A DNA stretch of 64,000 nucleotides, taken from the NCBI RefSeq assembly GCF_020524585.1, contig NZ_JAIVLK010000010.1:185039-249038 (forward strand), in the 5' to 3' direction. Positions 28,335 through 38,072 of the stretch are shown here, piece after piece. Origin of the DNA: Celeribacter naphthalenivorans. Its GTDB lineage: Bacteria; Pseudomonadota; Alphaproteobacteria; Rhodobacterales; Rhodobacteraceae. Each line of letters begins with the position of its first letter. Position 1 is the first letter of the stretch. The translations under genes and the position numbers were made by a program. The notes beneath the pieces are model-generated. The model was not told the origin of the DNA. It searched no databases and worked only from the letters and a program-made list of their open reading frames with translations.

Positions 28335-28982
28335 ATGGATTTACAATTTCCCATCGCTGAACCAGATGCGGCGGCCCTCGAAAAGGGCCGCTTGCTGTTT
28401 GCGGGCGAAACCGATTTTCTCAAAGGCGTCGTCGCCATGGATGGCATGCCGCCAGACGACCGCATGGAGGTCTGCTTTGCGGGCCGGTCCAACGTCGGGA
28501 AATCGAGCCTGATCAACGCGCTGACGGGCCGCAAGGCGCTTGCACGCGCCTCGAACACGCCGGGCCGGACGCAAGAGATTAACTTTTTCACCTGTGCCGA
28601 CAGCCATTACCTCGTCGACCTTCCCGGCTACGGCTTTGCCAAAGCGCCGGTGAAAACCGTCGAGAAATGGCAGCGGCTTTTGAAAGCTTACCTGTCTGGC
28701 CGCGCCACCCTGCGCCGGGCTTTCGTGCTGATCGACAGTCGCCATGGCGTGAAAGAAGTGGATGAGGAGATCATGACGCTTCTCGACCGCTCTGCCGTTC
28801 CGTTTCAAACCGTTCTGACCAAGGCCGACAAGGTCAAGGAAGCCGAACGCGCGAGGGTCATCGAACAGGTCCGTGGCGCCGTGTCGAAACACCCGGCCGC
28901 CTACCCCGAATTGATCGTGACCTCGTCTGAAAAAGGCTGGGGCGTCGATGTTTTGCGCGCGGTGATCGCCACGCTTGTCTGA
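28335..28982 (+). CDS. engB: Ribosome biogenesis GTPase YihA/EngB
   Basis: G1 is [10 protein letters not shown]3 is DLPGYG and G4 is TKAD, with the switch [13 protein letters not shown]. This is the EngB family, needed for 50S subunit assembly. The start at 28335 has a normal N-terminus; the frame is open further upstream inside yidC and that part is discounted. It follows yidC directly. Confidence 0.94.
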   Translation: MDLQFPIAEPDAAALEKGRLLFAGETDFLKGVVAMDGMPPDDRMEVCFAGRSNVGKSSLINALTGRKALARASNTPGRTQEINFFTCADSHYLVDLPGYGFAKAPVKTVEKWQRLLKAYLSGRATLRRAFVLIDSRHGVKEVDEEIMTLLDRSAVPFQTVLTKADKVKEAERARVIEQVRGAVSKHPAAYPELIVTSSEKGWGVDVLRAVIATLV

Positions 28983-29044
28983 GCCGCTTGGCCTCAGGCC
29001 GGGAAAATTGTATTGAGGTTCAAACCCTCATCTGGATTCCCGAA

Positions 29045-29941
29045 ATGAAGAAGCAAGACATGAACCGAGATTGGATCGCGACCGCCCGCACTCTTTCCCA
29101 AGCGCTGCCTTATTTGCAGCGATACGAAGGCGCGACTGTCGTGATCAAGCTGGGCGGTCATGCGATGGGCTCGGATGAGGCTATGGAAGGCTTTGCCCGC
29201 GACGTCGTGCTGATGCAGCAGGTTGGCGTGAAGCCGGTGGTCGTCCATGGCGGCGGCCCGATGATCAATAAAATGCTGGCCGATCTCAACATCCAGTCCG
29301 AATTCGTGAACGGCAAACGGGTGACCGATAAGGCGACCGTCGAGGTCGTCGAAATGGTGCTCTCGGGCCTCGTCAACAAACGGATCGTGCAGGCGATCAA
29401 CGGTCAGGGCGGGCGCGCTGTCGGGATTTCCGGCAAGGACGCGAACCTGATGGTCTGTGAGCAAACCGATCCCTCGCTGGGCTTTGTCGGCACGCCGGTG
29501 TCGATGAACCCGTCGATCATCAAAGAGCTTGGCGACGAGAACCTGATCCCGGTGATCGCGCCGGTGGGCGCAGGTCGCAATGGCGAGACCTTCAACGTCA
29601 ATGGCGACACCGCAGCGGGCGCGATTGCAGGCGCGCTGCACGCCGATCGCCTGCTGCTTTTGACCGATGTGTCGGGGGTGAAGGACGGCAATGGCGAGGT
29701 GTTGACCTCGCTCAGCTCGCAACAAATCAAAGACCTGACAGAGGCCGGCGTCATCGCGGGCGGCATGATCCCGAAAACCCAGACCGCGCTCGATGCGCTC
29801 CGGGACGGGGTGCGGGCCGTGGTGATCCTTGATGGGCGCGCGCCGAATGCCTGTCTTTTGGAGCTTTACACGGAGCATGGCGCGGGGTCGCTCATTCGCG
29901 ACACGCAGCCGCGCGTGAAGCCGTCAAAGAAAAAATCCTGA
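29045..29941 (+). CDS. argB: Acetylglutamate kinase
   Basis: KLGGHAMG and [14 protein letters not shown] mark the phosphate-binding and substrate-binding loops, and [35 protein letters not shown] and VIAGGMIPK the nucleotide site. ArgB phosphorylates N-acetylglutamate in arginine synthesis, and is usually controlled by arginine feedback. At 298 residues the length is normal. The ATG at 29060 is an alternative start. The stop overlaps the start of sixA by one base. Confidence 0.96.
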   Translation: MKKQDMNRDWIATARTLSQALPYLQRYEGATVVIKLGGHAMGSDEAMEGFARDVVLMQQVGVKPVVVHGGGPMINKMLADLNIQSEFVNGKRVTDKATVEVVEMVLSGLVNKRIVQAINGQGGRAVGISGKDANLMVCEQTDPSLGFVGTPVSMNPSIIKELGDENLIPVIAPVGAGRNGETFNVNGDTAAGAIAGALHADRLLLLTDVSGVKDGNGEVLTSLSSQQIKDLTEAGVIAGGMIPKTQTALDALRDGVRAVVILDGRAPNACLLELYTEHGAGSLIRDTQPRVKPSKKKS

Positions 29942-30453
29942 TGCCCCGCCGTCTGATCCTGATGCGCCACGCCAAATCGGGATGGGACGATCCCCGATTG
30001 GACGACATCGACCGGCCATTGAATGCGCGCGGTCAACGCAATGCCGTCACCATGGGCATGTGGTTGAAGGACAAGGGATATATCCCCGATCAGGTGCTGG
30101 TCTCTTCGGCCGTGCGCACCCGCGAAACGCTTGAACGCGTCACGCGCGGGCTTGAGTTTTGTCCGCAGGAGACGGTGCTGGACTCGCTCTATCTCGCCTC
30201 GGAACACCGCATCATGAGCGCCTTGAAACAGGCGACGGGCGATTGTGTTTTGGTGCTCGCGCACAATCCCGGCATCGGGGAATTTGCGGTCAATTTTGCC
30301 TCTCATCCCCCGCTGCACCCGGATTTTCTACGCTATCCGACGGCGGCGACGGCGGTGTTCGATCTCAAGGCTCCGACTTGGGCCGAGGCGCGGCTCGGAG
30401 AGAATGAGGTGGCGGATTTCGCAATCCCCCGCGAATTGGAAGCCGCAGACTAA
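29941..30453 (+). CDS. sixA: SixA-like phosphohistidine phosphatase
   Basis: The catalytic motif LMRHAKSGWDD and the second histidine in VLAHNPGIGEF identify the histidine phosphatase superfamily, and the 170-residue length fits the SixA group, which removes phosphate from histidine in phosphotransfer proteins. It overlaps argB by one base and ends just before a bidirectional terminator. The substrate in this organism is not known. Confidence 0.87.
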   Translation: MPRRLILMRHAKSGWDDPRLDDIDRPLNARGQRNAVTMGMWLKDKGYIPDQVLVSSAVRTRETLERVTRGLEFCPQETVLDSLYLASEHRIMSALKQATGDCVLVLAHNPGIGEFAVNFASHPPLHPDFLRYPTAATAVFDLKAPTWAEARLGENEVADFAIPRELEAAD

Positions 30454-30477
30454 AAAAGGGCGCCGCAGCGCCCTTTT
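30454..30477. terminator. Bidirectional terminator between sixA and bztD
   Basis: A ten-base perfect stem (aaaagggcgc / gcgccctttt) with loop cgca sits between two converging genes. The A-run on one side and the T-run on the other let it stop transcription from both directions. Confidence 0.9.
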
Positions 30478-30497
30478 GTTTGGTCTGATGACCGCTC

Positions 30498-31286
30498 TCA
30501 ATGACCGAGAATCTGCGACAGGAACAGCTTCGTGCGCTCCGATTTCGGGTTGTTGAAGAACTCTTCCGGCTCGTTCTGTTCCACGATCTGGCCCTGATCC
30601 ATGAAGATCACGCGGTTCGCCACCTGACGGGCAAAGCCCATCTCGTGGGTCACGCAGAGCATGGTCATCCCCTCTTCCGCCAGCTCGATCATGGTGTCGA
30701 GCACCTCCTTGATCATCTCCGGGTCGAGCGCCGAGGTCGGTTCGTCAAAGAGCATGATCCGAGGTTTCATGCAGAGCGAGCGGGCGATGGCCACACGCTG
30801 TTGCTGACCACCCGACAGCATGCCGGGGTATTTATGCGCCTGATCCGGGATTTTCACCTTTTCAAGGAAATGCATCGCGATCTCTTCGGCTTCGCGTTTC
30901 GGCGTCTTGCGCACCCACATCGGCGCCAGCGTGCAGTTTTCCAGAATGGTCAAATGCGGGAAGAGGTTGAAGTGCTGAAAGCACATGCCGACTTCCGAGC
31001 GGATCTTGTCGATATTTTTCAGGTCCGAGGTCAACTCGGTCCCATCGACGATGATCTTGCCCTGCTGGTGCTCTTCGAGCCGGTTGATGCACCGGATCAT
31101 CGTGGATTTACCGGAGCCCGACGGCCCCGCGATGACAATCCGTTCGCCCCGGTTCACGGTCAAGTTGATGTCACGGAGAACGTGAAATTCGCCGTACCAT
31201 TTGTTCATATTCGTGATCTGAATGGCCACCTCATCGGAGACGGTCATGTTGGAACGGTCAATGTGACGTTCGACAGCTTGAGACAT
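30498..31286 (-). CDS. bztD: Glutamate/glutamine/aspartate/asparagine ABC transporter ATPase
   Basis: Walker A is GPSGSGKST, the signature is LSGGQQQR and Walker B is [12 protein letters not shown], with H-loop CVTHEMGFA. The sequence is close to the polar amino-acid ABC ATPase group (AapP/BztD/GlnQ). It is the last gene of the bztABCD operon, 14 bases after bztC. The start at 31286 with gaggag-like upstream bases is preferred over a longer frame that runs into bztC. Energy for uptake of acidic amino acids and their amides is its role. Confidence 0.96.
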   Translation of the reverse strand: MSQAVERHIDRSNMTVSDEVAIQITNMNKWYGEFHVLRDINLTVNRGERIVIAGPSGSGKSTMIRCINRLEEHQQGKIIVDGTELTSDLKNIDKIRSEVGMCFQHFNLFPHLTILENCTLAPMWVRKTPKREAEEIAMHFLEKVKIPDQAHKYPGMLSGGQQQRVAIARSLCMKPRIMLFDEPTSALDPEMIKEVLDTMIELAEEGMTMLCVTHEMGFARQVANRVIFMDQGQIVEQNEPEEFFNNPKSERTKLFLSQILGH

Positions 31287-31300
31287 GGTCGTCTCCTTTC

Positions 31301-32611
31301 TTAACGATGATCGGTGCGGAGCTTGCGCTCCAGCCACTGAGAATATTGCGACATGGCGAAACAGCAGATCCAAAAGACCAAGCCGATGAAGATGAACAGC
31401 TCCCAATAGATGCCGTTCCACGCCGCGTTGGCGCGGATGGCGTTGGAAAGACCCAGCATGTCGTAGATGCCGATGAACATCACCAGCGTGGTGTCTTTGA
31501 ACAGGCCGATAAAGGTGTTCACGATGCCCGGAATGGAGATTTTCAACGCCTGCGGCATGATGATCAGGCGCTGTGCCTTCCAGTAGTCGAGACCGAGCGC
31601 ATCGGCTGCCTCGTATTGGCCTTTCGGCAGAGCGGCGAGACCGCCCCGGATCACCTCGGCCATGTAAGCCGACGAGAAGAGCGTCACCATGATGATCACC
31701 CGTAGCGTCAGGTCAAACGTCGTGCCCGGAGGCAGGAAGTAGTTCAACAACAGCGAGGCGGTGAACAGAAGGGTGATGAGCGGCACGCCGCGGATGAACT
31801 CGATGAACCCCACACAGATGGTTTTCACGATGAACAGGTCCGACTGACGGCCAAGCGCCAAGATGATGCCGATGGGCAGCGAGAGCGCGATGCCGGAGAT
31901 GCCGATGATCACACAGATCATGAAGCCACCCAAGTCGCGGCTCTGGACCTCTTGCAAATGGCCCAGGGGTGCGACGGCATTGAGGCCCCCGACCACCGAC
32001 GGGCCGATGAACAGCCACCAGATCAGGGCGACGGCAACAGCGGCAATCGTCGAGAGCGCCATGGAGCCGAAACGATCCACAAGCTTGAACGCTACGCCAC
32101 CGAGGATGAAACCGACAGCGACCGAGGTCACACCCCAAATCGTGCCGCCCCAGACCAGCCACACGAGCAGGAAGGGGAAGGCCATGGTGAGATAGAGCAT
32201 CTTGCGCGGCACTTTGTCGAAGAGCACCGGCGCCAGAGAGGCCAGCATCAAGACGAAGGCCAAATTGGCGCGCCAGTATTGCGTCTCCGGGTAGAACCCG
32301 TAGAGCAGCTGGTTCCAGCGTTCCGTCAGAACCGCCCAACAGGCGTAATGGGTGTTGCCGAAGCGCTCAGTGAGGATGGTGCGGCATTGCTCCAGAGAGG
32401 TCGCATCCCAGACGCCACCGAAAAGCCATGGAAGTGTTCCGGCGAGGATTTTGTAGATCACGAAAATCGACACAATCGTCAGGATGGAATTGAACCAACC
32501 GGAGAACAGGTTCTCGCGGACCCAGCGTGTAAACCCGACCTGAGAGCGTGGCGCAGGCTGCTGTTCCAGCATCTCCTTGCGCACATATGAGAGGGAGTTT
32601 GTGTTGCTCAT
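31301..32611 (-). CDS. bztC: Amino-acid ABC transporter permease BztC
   Basis: The 436-residue protein has many membrane helices and the polar amino-acid permease motif [13 protein letters not shown] and the EAA loop ([21 protein letters not shown]). BztC and its AapM relatives carry an extra N-terminal membrane portion, seen here as well. It pairs with BztB to form the channel. It starts one base after bztB ends. Confidence 0.95.
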   Translation of the reverse strand: MSNTNSLSYVRKEMLEQQPAPRSQVGFTRWVRENLFSGWFNSILTIVSIFVIYKILAGTLPWLFGGVWDATSLEQCRTILTERFGNTHYACWAVLTERWNQLLYGFYPETQYWRANLAFVLMLASLAPVLFDKVPRKMLYLTMAFPFLLVWLVWGGTIWGVTSVAVGFILGGVAFKLVDRFGSMALSTIAAVAVALIWWLFIGPSVVGGLNAVAPLGHLQEVQSRDLGGFMICVIIGISGIALSLPIGIILALGRQSDLFIVKTICVGFIEFIRGVPLITLLFTASLLLNYFLPPGTTFDLTLRVIIMVTLFSSAYMAEVIRGGLAALPKGQYEAADALGLDYWKAQRLIIMPQALKISIPGIVNTFIGLFKDTTLVMFIGIYDMLGLSNAIRANAAWNGIYWELFIFIGLVFWICCFAMSQYSQWLERKLRTDHR

Positions 32612-32612
32612 C

Positions 32613-33833
32613 TCAGCGCTCCTTCAGTCTGACGGATTTGTTGTAGACGTTCATGCCCGACGAGATGAGCAGGCTGACGATCAAATAAATCAGCATCATC
32701 AAGAGCATACACTCCAACTCCCGCCCCGTGGTGTTGAGCGTGGTGCCACCCAACGTGGACCGGAGGTCCATATAGCCCACGGCCAGAGCCAGCGAAGAGT
32801 TCTTCGTCAGGTTCAGATATTGCGAGATCAGCGGCGGGATGATGACCCGAAGCGCCTGCGGCAGGATCACTAGGTTCATCGTCCGCGACGGGCGCAGGCC
32901 GAGTGCGAAAGCGGCCTCGGTCTGACCCTTGGAAATGGCAAGGATGCCGGAGCGCACGATTTCGGCGATGAAAGACCCGGTGTAGAAACTCAGCGCCAGC
33001 CACAAAGCCAGCATCGAGTTGCGCATGTGAAGACCACCGCCGAAGTTAAAGCCTTTCAGCTCCGGGTACGACAGGGTGATCGGACGACCCATCACGAAAT
33101 AGACGAGGATCGAGGGCACGAAAAAGATCGCCAGCTTGATCCAGAAATTCGGCAGGATTTGCCCGGTCGTCTCAAAGCGACGTTGGGAATATTTGCCGAA
33201 CGCCCAGATGCCCAGAAGCGACAAAAGGAAAGTGATGATCACAAAAAGCGATCCATCGCCCCAAACGGGCGCCGGGATATAGGTGCCACGATTGGTCACC
33301 GCCACACTGTCCCAAAGCCACATGGAGGCCGCCGGATCTTCGCCCCGAAAGGCGCGCGGCGCGGGCAAGGCTTCGGACAGCACGGCCATGAAGGCGAGAA
33401 TCCACAAAAGCACCGGAATGTTGCGGAAGCTCTCGACGTAAAAGGTCATGATCCGCGCCGTCAGCCAGTTTTTGGAGAGGCGCAGAACCCCCGCGATGAC
33501 CCCGATGATCGTCGCAAGGATACAGCCCAGAACGGCAATCAGAAGCGTGTTGAGAAGCCCCACCAATGTCGCCCGCCAATGCGGATCGTCAGAGGTGTAA
33601 GGAATGATTTGTTGGTTGATGTCATAGGCCGCACGATTGAACAGGAAACCGAAATCGATGTCCTTACCCAAAGCCGAAAGGTTGATGATCGTGTTGCGAA
33701 TGAGAAATGCCGCGATCAACATGAACGCCAGCATCGCAATCACCTGAATGGTGATCGAACGATACCGCGTGTCATAGATCAGCTGGCTCAGCCGAAAGCC
33801 ATGGTCTTCCGGCGTGTTTGTCGCTGTCGTCAT
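32613..33833 (-). CDS. bztB: Amino-acid ABC transporter permease BztB
   Basis: Membrane helices fill the protein, with the permease motif SFRNIPVLLWIL and the EAA loop (TEAAFALGLRPSRTMNLVILPQALRVIIPP). Like BztC it is longer than a simple two-domain permease. The ATG at 33833 is chosen over one at 33866. It lies after bztA with a stem-loop in the gap, which may lower expression relative to the binding protein. Confidence 0.95.
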   Translation of the reverse strand: MTTATNTPEDHGFRLSQLIYDTRYRSITIQVIAMLAFMLIAAFLIRNTIINLSALGKDIDFGFLFNRAAYDINQQIIPYTSDDPHWRATLVGLLNTLLIAVLGCILATIIGVIAGVLRLSKNWLTARIMTFYVESFRNIPVLLWILAFMAVLSEALPAPRAFRGEDPAASMWLWDSVAVTNRGTYIPAPVWGDGSLFVIITFLLSLLGIWAFGKYSQRRFETTGQILPNFWIKLAIFFVPSILVYFVMGRPITLSYPELKGFNFGGGLHMRNSMLALWLALSFYTGSFIAEIVRSGILAISKGQTEAAFALGLRPSRTMNLVILPQALRVIIPPLISQYLNLTKNSSLALAVGYMDLRSTLGGTTLNTTGRELECMLLMMLIYLIVSLLISSGMNVYNKSVRLKER

Positions 33834-33929
33834 GAGTGACGGTCCCCTGTTTAGATATAGCCCCACTGCCGCCCGGATTTTTCCGTTCGCATTTTTGATG
33901 GTCTTGAAGTGAGCAGAGCCAGAAAGGCA

Positions 33930-33957
33930 AAGGGCGCGGAGTGTGATCCGCGCCCTT
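33930..33957 (-). terminator. Stem-loop in the bztA-bztB gap
   Basis: An eleven-base stem (aagggcgcgga / tccgcgccctt) with a six-base loop lies between the stop of bztA and the start of bztB. On the minus strand the T-run after it is broken (tttgcc), so it is more likely a partial terminator or a 3' RNA-stabilising hairpin that lets bztA be made in excess. Confidence 0.65.
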
Positions 33958-33971
33958 CCCTTTTGTCAGTC

Positions 33972-34997
33972 TTAGCGGAAGGGCGGCGAGTAGATCAGGC
34001 CGCCTTCGGTCCACTGGGCATTGAGGCCGCGAGCCAGACCCACCGGGGTGTTCTCACCGATGTTCTTCTCGAAGCTTTCGCCATAGTTGCCAACCTGAGT
34101 CAGGATGTTCAGAGCCCAGGCGTTGTCGAGACCAAGCATCGCGCCCAGTTCACCTTCGACACCCAGAAGACGGTTGATCTCCGGGTTTTCAGTGCCATTG
34201 GCCAGTTCTGCCGCGTTTGCGGAGGTCACGCCGTATTCTTCGGCCGCGACCATGGCGTTCAAAGACCAGCGCACGATGTCGCCCCAGTTGTCATCGCCAT
34301 GACGCACGAGCGGGCCGAGCGGCTCTTTGGAGATAATCTCCGGCAGAACGACATAGCCTTCCGGGTTCTCGAAGGACGCGCGCGAGGCGGCCAGAGCGGA
34401 GGCGTCGGTGGTGTAGACGTCGCAAGCACCGGCAAGGAACTGCGTCTGAGCTTCGGTAAAGCTTTCGACCGGAACCGGCTCGTATTCCATGTTGTTCACA
34501 CGGAAATAGTCAGCAAGGTTGAGCTCGGTCGTGGTGCCGGTTTCGATACAGACGGTCGCGCCGCCCAGCTCTTTCGCGGAGGACACGCCGAGATCTTTCG
34601 GCACCATGAAGCCCTGACCGTCATAGTAGTTCACGCCGACGAAGGTGTTCTTCAGGTCGACGTCACGCGAGAAGGTCCAGGTGGTGTTGCGGGCCAGCAT
34701 GTCCACTTCGCCGGACGCCAGCGCGGTAAAGCGCACGGCGGAGGTCAGCGGCGTGTATTCCACGGCTTCGGAATCGCCCAGCACAGCAGCAGCCACAGCC
34801 CGGCAGACATCCACGTCAAAGCCAACGAATTTGCCGTTTGCATCCGGAGCAGCAAAGCCCGGAGTGCCCGGGTTCACGCCGCATTTCAGAACGCCACGCT
34901 CTTTCACGGCAGCCAGCGTGGAGGAATCTTGAGCCATCGCAGTGCCGGCAGCCAGACCTGCCAGCGTCAGCGCGCCAAGAAAAACGGATTTTTTCAT
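33972..34997 (-). CDS. bztA: Periplasmic amino-acid binding protein BztA
   Basis: A signal peptide (KKSVFLGALTLAGLAAGTAMAQ) leads into a family-3 solute-binding protein: VKERGVLKCGVNPGTPGF, FDVDVCRAVAAAVLG, NTTWTFSRD and CIETGTTTELNLADYF. It captures glutamate, glutamine, aspartate and asparagine for the BztBCD permease. ATG 34997 is the correct start for export; the frame is open further upstream without coding features. Confidence 0.96.
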   Translation of the reverse strand: MKKSVFLGALTLAGLAAGTAMAQDSSTLAAVKERGVLKCGVNPGTPGFAAPDANGKFVGFDVDVCRAVAAAVLGDSEAVEYTPLTSAVRFTALASGEVDMLARNTTWTFSRDVDLKNTFVGVNYYDGQGFMVPKDLGVSSAKELGGATVCIETGTTTELNLADYFRVNNMEYEPVPVESFTEAQTQFLAGACDVYTTDASALAASRASFENPEGYVVLPEIISKEPLGPLVRHGDDNWGDIVRWSLNAMVAAEEYGVTSANAAELANGTENPEINRLLGVEGELGAMLGLDNAWALNILTQVGNYGESFEKNIGENTPVGLARGLNAQWTEGGLIYSPPFR

Positions 34998-35227
34998 GTT
35001 TACCTCTTCCTGATAGTGCGCCGTTTGCGGCGCTTCTTCTCCGACCCTCCCTGTTGGGCCGGGGGCGATATCGAAATGAGCAATTGCCCTTTCAATGAGC
35101 TTAGTTTGGGAGGATTCATTCCAGAACGTCAAGACCACGATCACGTTTCAGCATGGTTACGCGGCGTTTGATCAAATTGCTCGCAGGAATGCGCGGGAAT
35201 TAAACGCCCAGCGGCTGCAAGCGCCCT

Positions 35228-35935
35228 TTAATTGACCACGCGGTAAAACAAAGCCGCCTGAACAAAGCTTTGGCGCTTGATTTCAGCGGCCTCAGCGGCC
35301 TCTTCATCCTCGCCCCATTGCTCGATCTGGTAATCCTCATCGACGCGCGAGAGCCGCCAGGCTTCCTCAGCGTCAAGATGCCCCTCCGTCACGGCAAAGC
35401 CCAAAATCAAAGAGCCCGAGAGGCTGACGAGGTCATGAAAAGCGGCCAGTTCAAAGGCGGTGAACCCGTGGGTCTTGTCGCGCAGAATCGCCAGAGCGGA
35501 GGCAGATTGCGGTGCATGCATGATGCCCGTCCGCGTCTCCAGCCGCGCCCCAAGCGCGCCTTCTGCCCAATCGAGCAGCGGGTCCCAGAGATCGGCTTGG
35601 CGGGCGACCAGTTCCTGCGGATGCGCGGCGCGGTAGCACAAAAGATCGCTGTCGCCATAATCCGCCAGCATATCCGCCACCTCAGCGTGCTGGATCGACA
35701 CCTTGTCGATCGCCGCATTGGCGCCACGAGTCGCGGGCATGGTGTTCGGGTCGATCACGCCGTCCTGCGCCTCCCATTCCGCCGCGACAAGATCGGCCAG
35801 CGCACGGGTCGGCAGGATCAGCGGCACCTTCGCAGGCGTGCGCACCGGACGACCATCGAGATGCACCTCAAAGCCCTCCTGCGCCTCTGCCACAACCGTG
35901 TCTTTCCAGAACCGTTTCGCTGCCCACTCTGCCAC
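35228..35935 (-). CDS. ATP12 family F1-ATPase assembly chaperone
   Basis: The N-terminus KRFWKDTVVAEAQEGFEVHL, DGRPVRTPAKVPLILPTRAL and WEAQDGVIDPNTMPATRGAN are the ATP12 signature. The 235-residue length is normal. The mitochondrial homologue binds the alpha subunit during F1 assembly; the alphaproteobacterial version is the likely ancestor of that factor. It lies upstream of a HAD hydrolase and a pseudouridine synthase in the opposite order of an operon (all minus strand). Confidence 0.92.
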   Translation of the reverse strand: MAEWAAKRFWKDTVVAEAQEGFEVHLDGRPVRTPAKVPLILPTRALADLVAAEWEAQDGVIDPNTMPATRGANAAIDKVSIQHAEVADMLADYGDSDLLCYRAAHPQELVARQADLWDPLLDWAEGALGARLETRTGIMHAPQSASALAILRDKTHGFTAFELAAFHDLVSLSGSLILGFAVTEGHLDAEEAWRLSRVDEDYQIEQWGEDEEAAEAAEIKRQSFVQAALFYRVVN

Positions 35936-35938
35936 GTT

Positions 35939-36607
35939 TTAGCCTTTCCAATTCTCATCAAGCGCGCCGTCGAGCTGGTCGAAATGATCCAGCACCGTGA
36001 CCGCGCCCGCGCTCAAAAGCGCCTCTTTGCCATGATAGCCCCAGCGCACGCCGATGCCCCGCACCCGCGCCGCGCGCGCCATTTCCATGTCATAGGTCGT
36101 GTCGCCGATCACAACCGCATCTTCTGCCGCGACACCGCAGTCCATCAGACAGGTCAGCACCATTGAAGGATGCGGTTTCGACGGGTGATCGTCCGCGCTT
36201 TGCGTCGACATGAAGAGATCGGCGAAGTCCCATTCTTGCATCAGCGCATCCAAGCCGCGACGGCTCTTTCCGGTCGCAATCGCCAAATAAAGATCGTCCC
36301 GCGCGCCAAGGCGTCGAATGGCCTCTTCGGCGCCGGGATAAAGCGGCGAGGCGGCGGCGCCCTGCGCCAAACGGTGCTGTTGAAAGGCGTCTTTATAGGC
36401 CTCGACCATCCGCGACAGCATGGCCTCATCGGCCTCAGGCGCCAGTTCGCGCATCGCAAGCGGCAGGGACAGGCCGACAATCGACAGGATCGCGTCACGT
36501 GTCGGCGTCACAAGGCCAGCCGCCTCGAAGGCCTCCGCCATGGACAGCACAATATGTGCCTGACTGTCGACGAGCGTGCCGTCTACGTCAAAAATGACAA
36601 GCTTCAT
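35939..36607 (-). CDS. HAD-superfamily hydrolase (phosphoglycolate phosphatase-like)
   Basis: The nucleophile motif VIFDVDGTLVDS is at the N-terminus, motif II reads LAIATGKSRRG and motif III/IV GVAAEDAVVIGDTTYDMEMARAARV (split here as GDTTYDMEMA). The 222-residue length and cap insertion after the first motif fit the subfamily I phosphoglycolate phosphatase group. Exact substrate unknown. It overlaps the RluC-like gene by four bases. Confidence 0.9.
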   Translation of the reverse strand: MKLVIFDVDGTLVDSQAHIVLSMAEAFEAAGLVTPTRDAILSIVGLSLPLAMRELAPEADEAMLSRMVEAYKDAFQQHRLAQGAAASPLYPGAEEAIRRLGARDDLYLAIATGKSRRGLDALMQEWDFADLFMSTQSADDHPSKPHPSMVLTCLMDCGVAAEDAVVIGDTTYDMEMARAARVRGIGVRWGYHGKEALLSAGAVTVLDHFDQLDGALDENWKG

Positions 36608-37653
36608 CCACGAAGCTCCTCAAAGGGATCGTCGGCAGCCAAATCCTCGGTCCAGCCAAAGGTCTCCCAACTGTGCTCCATATGCTCCGGCAAGGGCGCG
36701 GTTACGGTGATCACCTTGCGGGTCGCCGGGTGTTCAAAGGTCAGGCTGCGCGCGTGCAGGTGCAGTTTCTTCGAGATGATGCCGCCCAATTGCGCGCCCC
36801 AGCCATCGCCGAGGTTCTCCTGCCCGGAGCCGCCATATTTTCCATCGCCGATGATCGGATGCCCGATCTCCGCCATATGCGCACGAAGCTGGTGGGTGCG
36901 GCCGGTGATCGGCTCCATCGCGACCCAAGATGCCCGCGCACCAACCCGGTAGAGCGTGGCGTAAAGCGTATGCGCACGTTTCGCGCCTTCGGTCGCGTCG
37001 ATGTCGCGCGGGTGGACGGCGATCATCTTTTCGCCCTCGCCCGATTTGCCACGACCGCGCGCCTTCACCAGACCGTATTTGATCTCGCCAAGATAGGGCG
37101 TCGGCACGCCCGCAACCAAGGCCCAGTAGATTTTGCGCGTGTTCTTGTGACGGAAGGCTTCGGTCAGTTTCGAGGCCATCGCCGGCGTCCGCGCCAAGGC
37201 CAGCACGCCCGAAGTGTCCTTGTCGAGCCGGTGTACGAGGCGCGGTTTTTCCGGGAATTCGCCCTGAAGTGCGGCAGACAGCCCATCGACATGGCGCGTC
37301 TGTTTCGAGCCGCCCTGTGTCGGCAGCCCTGCCGGTTTGTTGATGACGATGATATGCTCATCCTGATAGATCACCGCATCGCGCATCATCTTGGCGTCCG
37401 CCGCCGAGATATTCGTGGTATCGCGCTTCGGTTTCGGCGCATTCTCATCCGGCAGCGGCGGCACACGGATTTCCATACCCGGCCCCACCCGCGTGTTGGA
37501 TTTCGCCCGCGCGCCATCGACGCGGATCTCGCCCTTGCGGCACATCTTTTCGATATTGCCCTGGGTCACCTGCGGAAACATTTTGCGGAACCAGCGATCA
37601 AGGCGCTGCTCCGGTTGATCCTCTTCGATGGTGATCGTCTGAACCCGGCTCAT
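36604..37653 (-). CDS. RluC/RluD family pseudouridine synthase
   Basis: An S4-like RNA-binding start (PEQRLDRWFRKMFPQVTQG) is followed by VINKPAGLPTQGG and the catalytic region LVHRLDKDTSGVLALARTPA, where the Asp in RLDKDTSG is the active residue. EPITGRTHQLRAHMAEIGHP is also typical. RluC-type enzymes modify uridines in 23S rRNA. The 349-residue length is normal. It overlaps crcB upstream by four bases and the HAD gene downstream by four bases. Confidence 0.93.
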   Translation of the reverse strand: MSRVQTITIEEDQPEQRLDRWFRKMFPQVTQGNIEKMCRKGEIRVDGARAKSNTRVGPGMEIRVPPLPDENAPKPKRDTTNISAADAKMMRDAVIYQDEHIIVINKPAGLPTQGGSKQTRHVDGLSAALQGEFPEKPRLVHRLDKDTSGVLALARTPAMASKLTEAFRHKNTRKIYWALVAGVPTPYLGEIKYGLVKARGRGKSGEGEKMIAVHPRDIDATEGAKRAHTLYATLYRVGARASWVAMEPITGRTHQLRAHMAEIGHPIIGDGKYGGSGQENLGDGWGAQLGGIISKKLHLHARSLTFEHPATRKVITVTAPLPEHMEHSWETFGWTEDLAADDPFEELRG

Positions 37654-38024
37654 GCGTAGAAACTCCGTGCGGAATAAAGGCCGAGGGCGATGCCGCCAAG
37701 GGCGAGGAAAAGCGTACCGATGACATAGGCGGCGGCGATCCCGTAGTCGCCGCGTTCGAAAATGGTCATCGTATCGAGGGAAAAGGCCGAATAGGTGGTG
37801 AACCCGCCCAGCAGGCCAGTCATCAACAAGGGCGCGAAACGGTTGCCGTTTTCATGCGCCAGCACCACCACAAGCACGCCCATGAGAAATGAGCCGAGGA
37901 AATTCACGAACATCGTGTTCCAAGGGAAACTCTTGCCGAAAAGATGGGTCATCCCCAATCCCGACAAATAGCGCGCCGAGGCGCCGAGGGCGCCGCCCAG
38001 TGCGACTTGTATCAAAGGTGCCAT
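37650..38024 (-). CDS. crcB: Fluoride ion channel CrcB/Fluc
   Basis: The 124-residue protein has four membrane helices and the signatures GGALGASARYL, TMFVNFLGSFLMG and GLLGGFTTYSAFS. These are the pore residues of the dual-topology Fluc fluoride exporters. It is the first gene after rarA in the operon and overlaps the RluC gene. A fluoride riboswitch was not seen in the 48-base gap upstream. Confidence 0.95.
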   Translation of the reverse strand: MAPLIQVALGGALGASARYLSGLGMTHLFGKSFPWNTMFVNFLGSFLMGVLVVVLAHENGNRFAPLLMTGLLGGFTTYSAFSLDTMTIFERGDYGIAAAYVIGTLFLALGGIALGLYSARSFYA

Positions 38025-38072
38025 TGCGTGTCTCCGTCTCAGACCCTGCCATGCGGGGCAAGGCGCGAAATG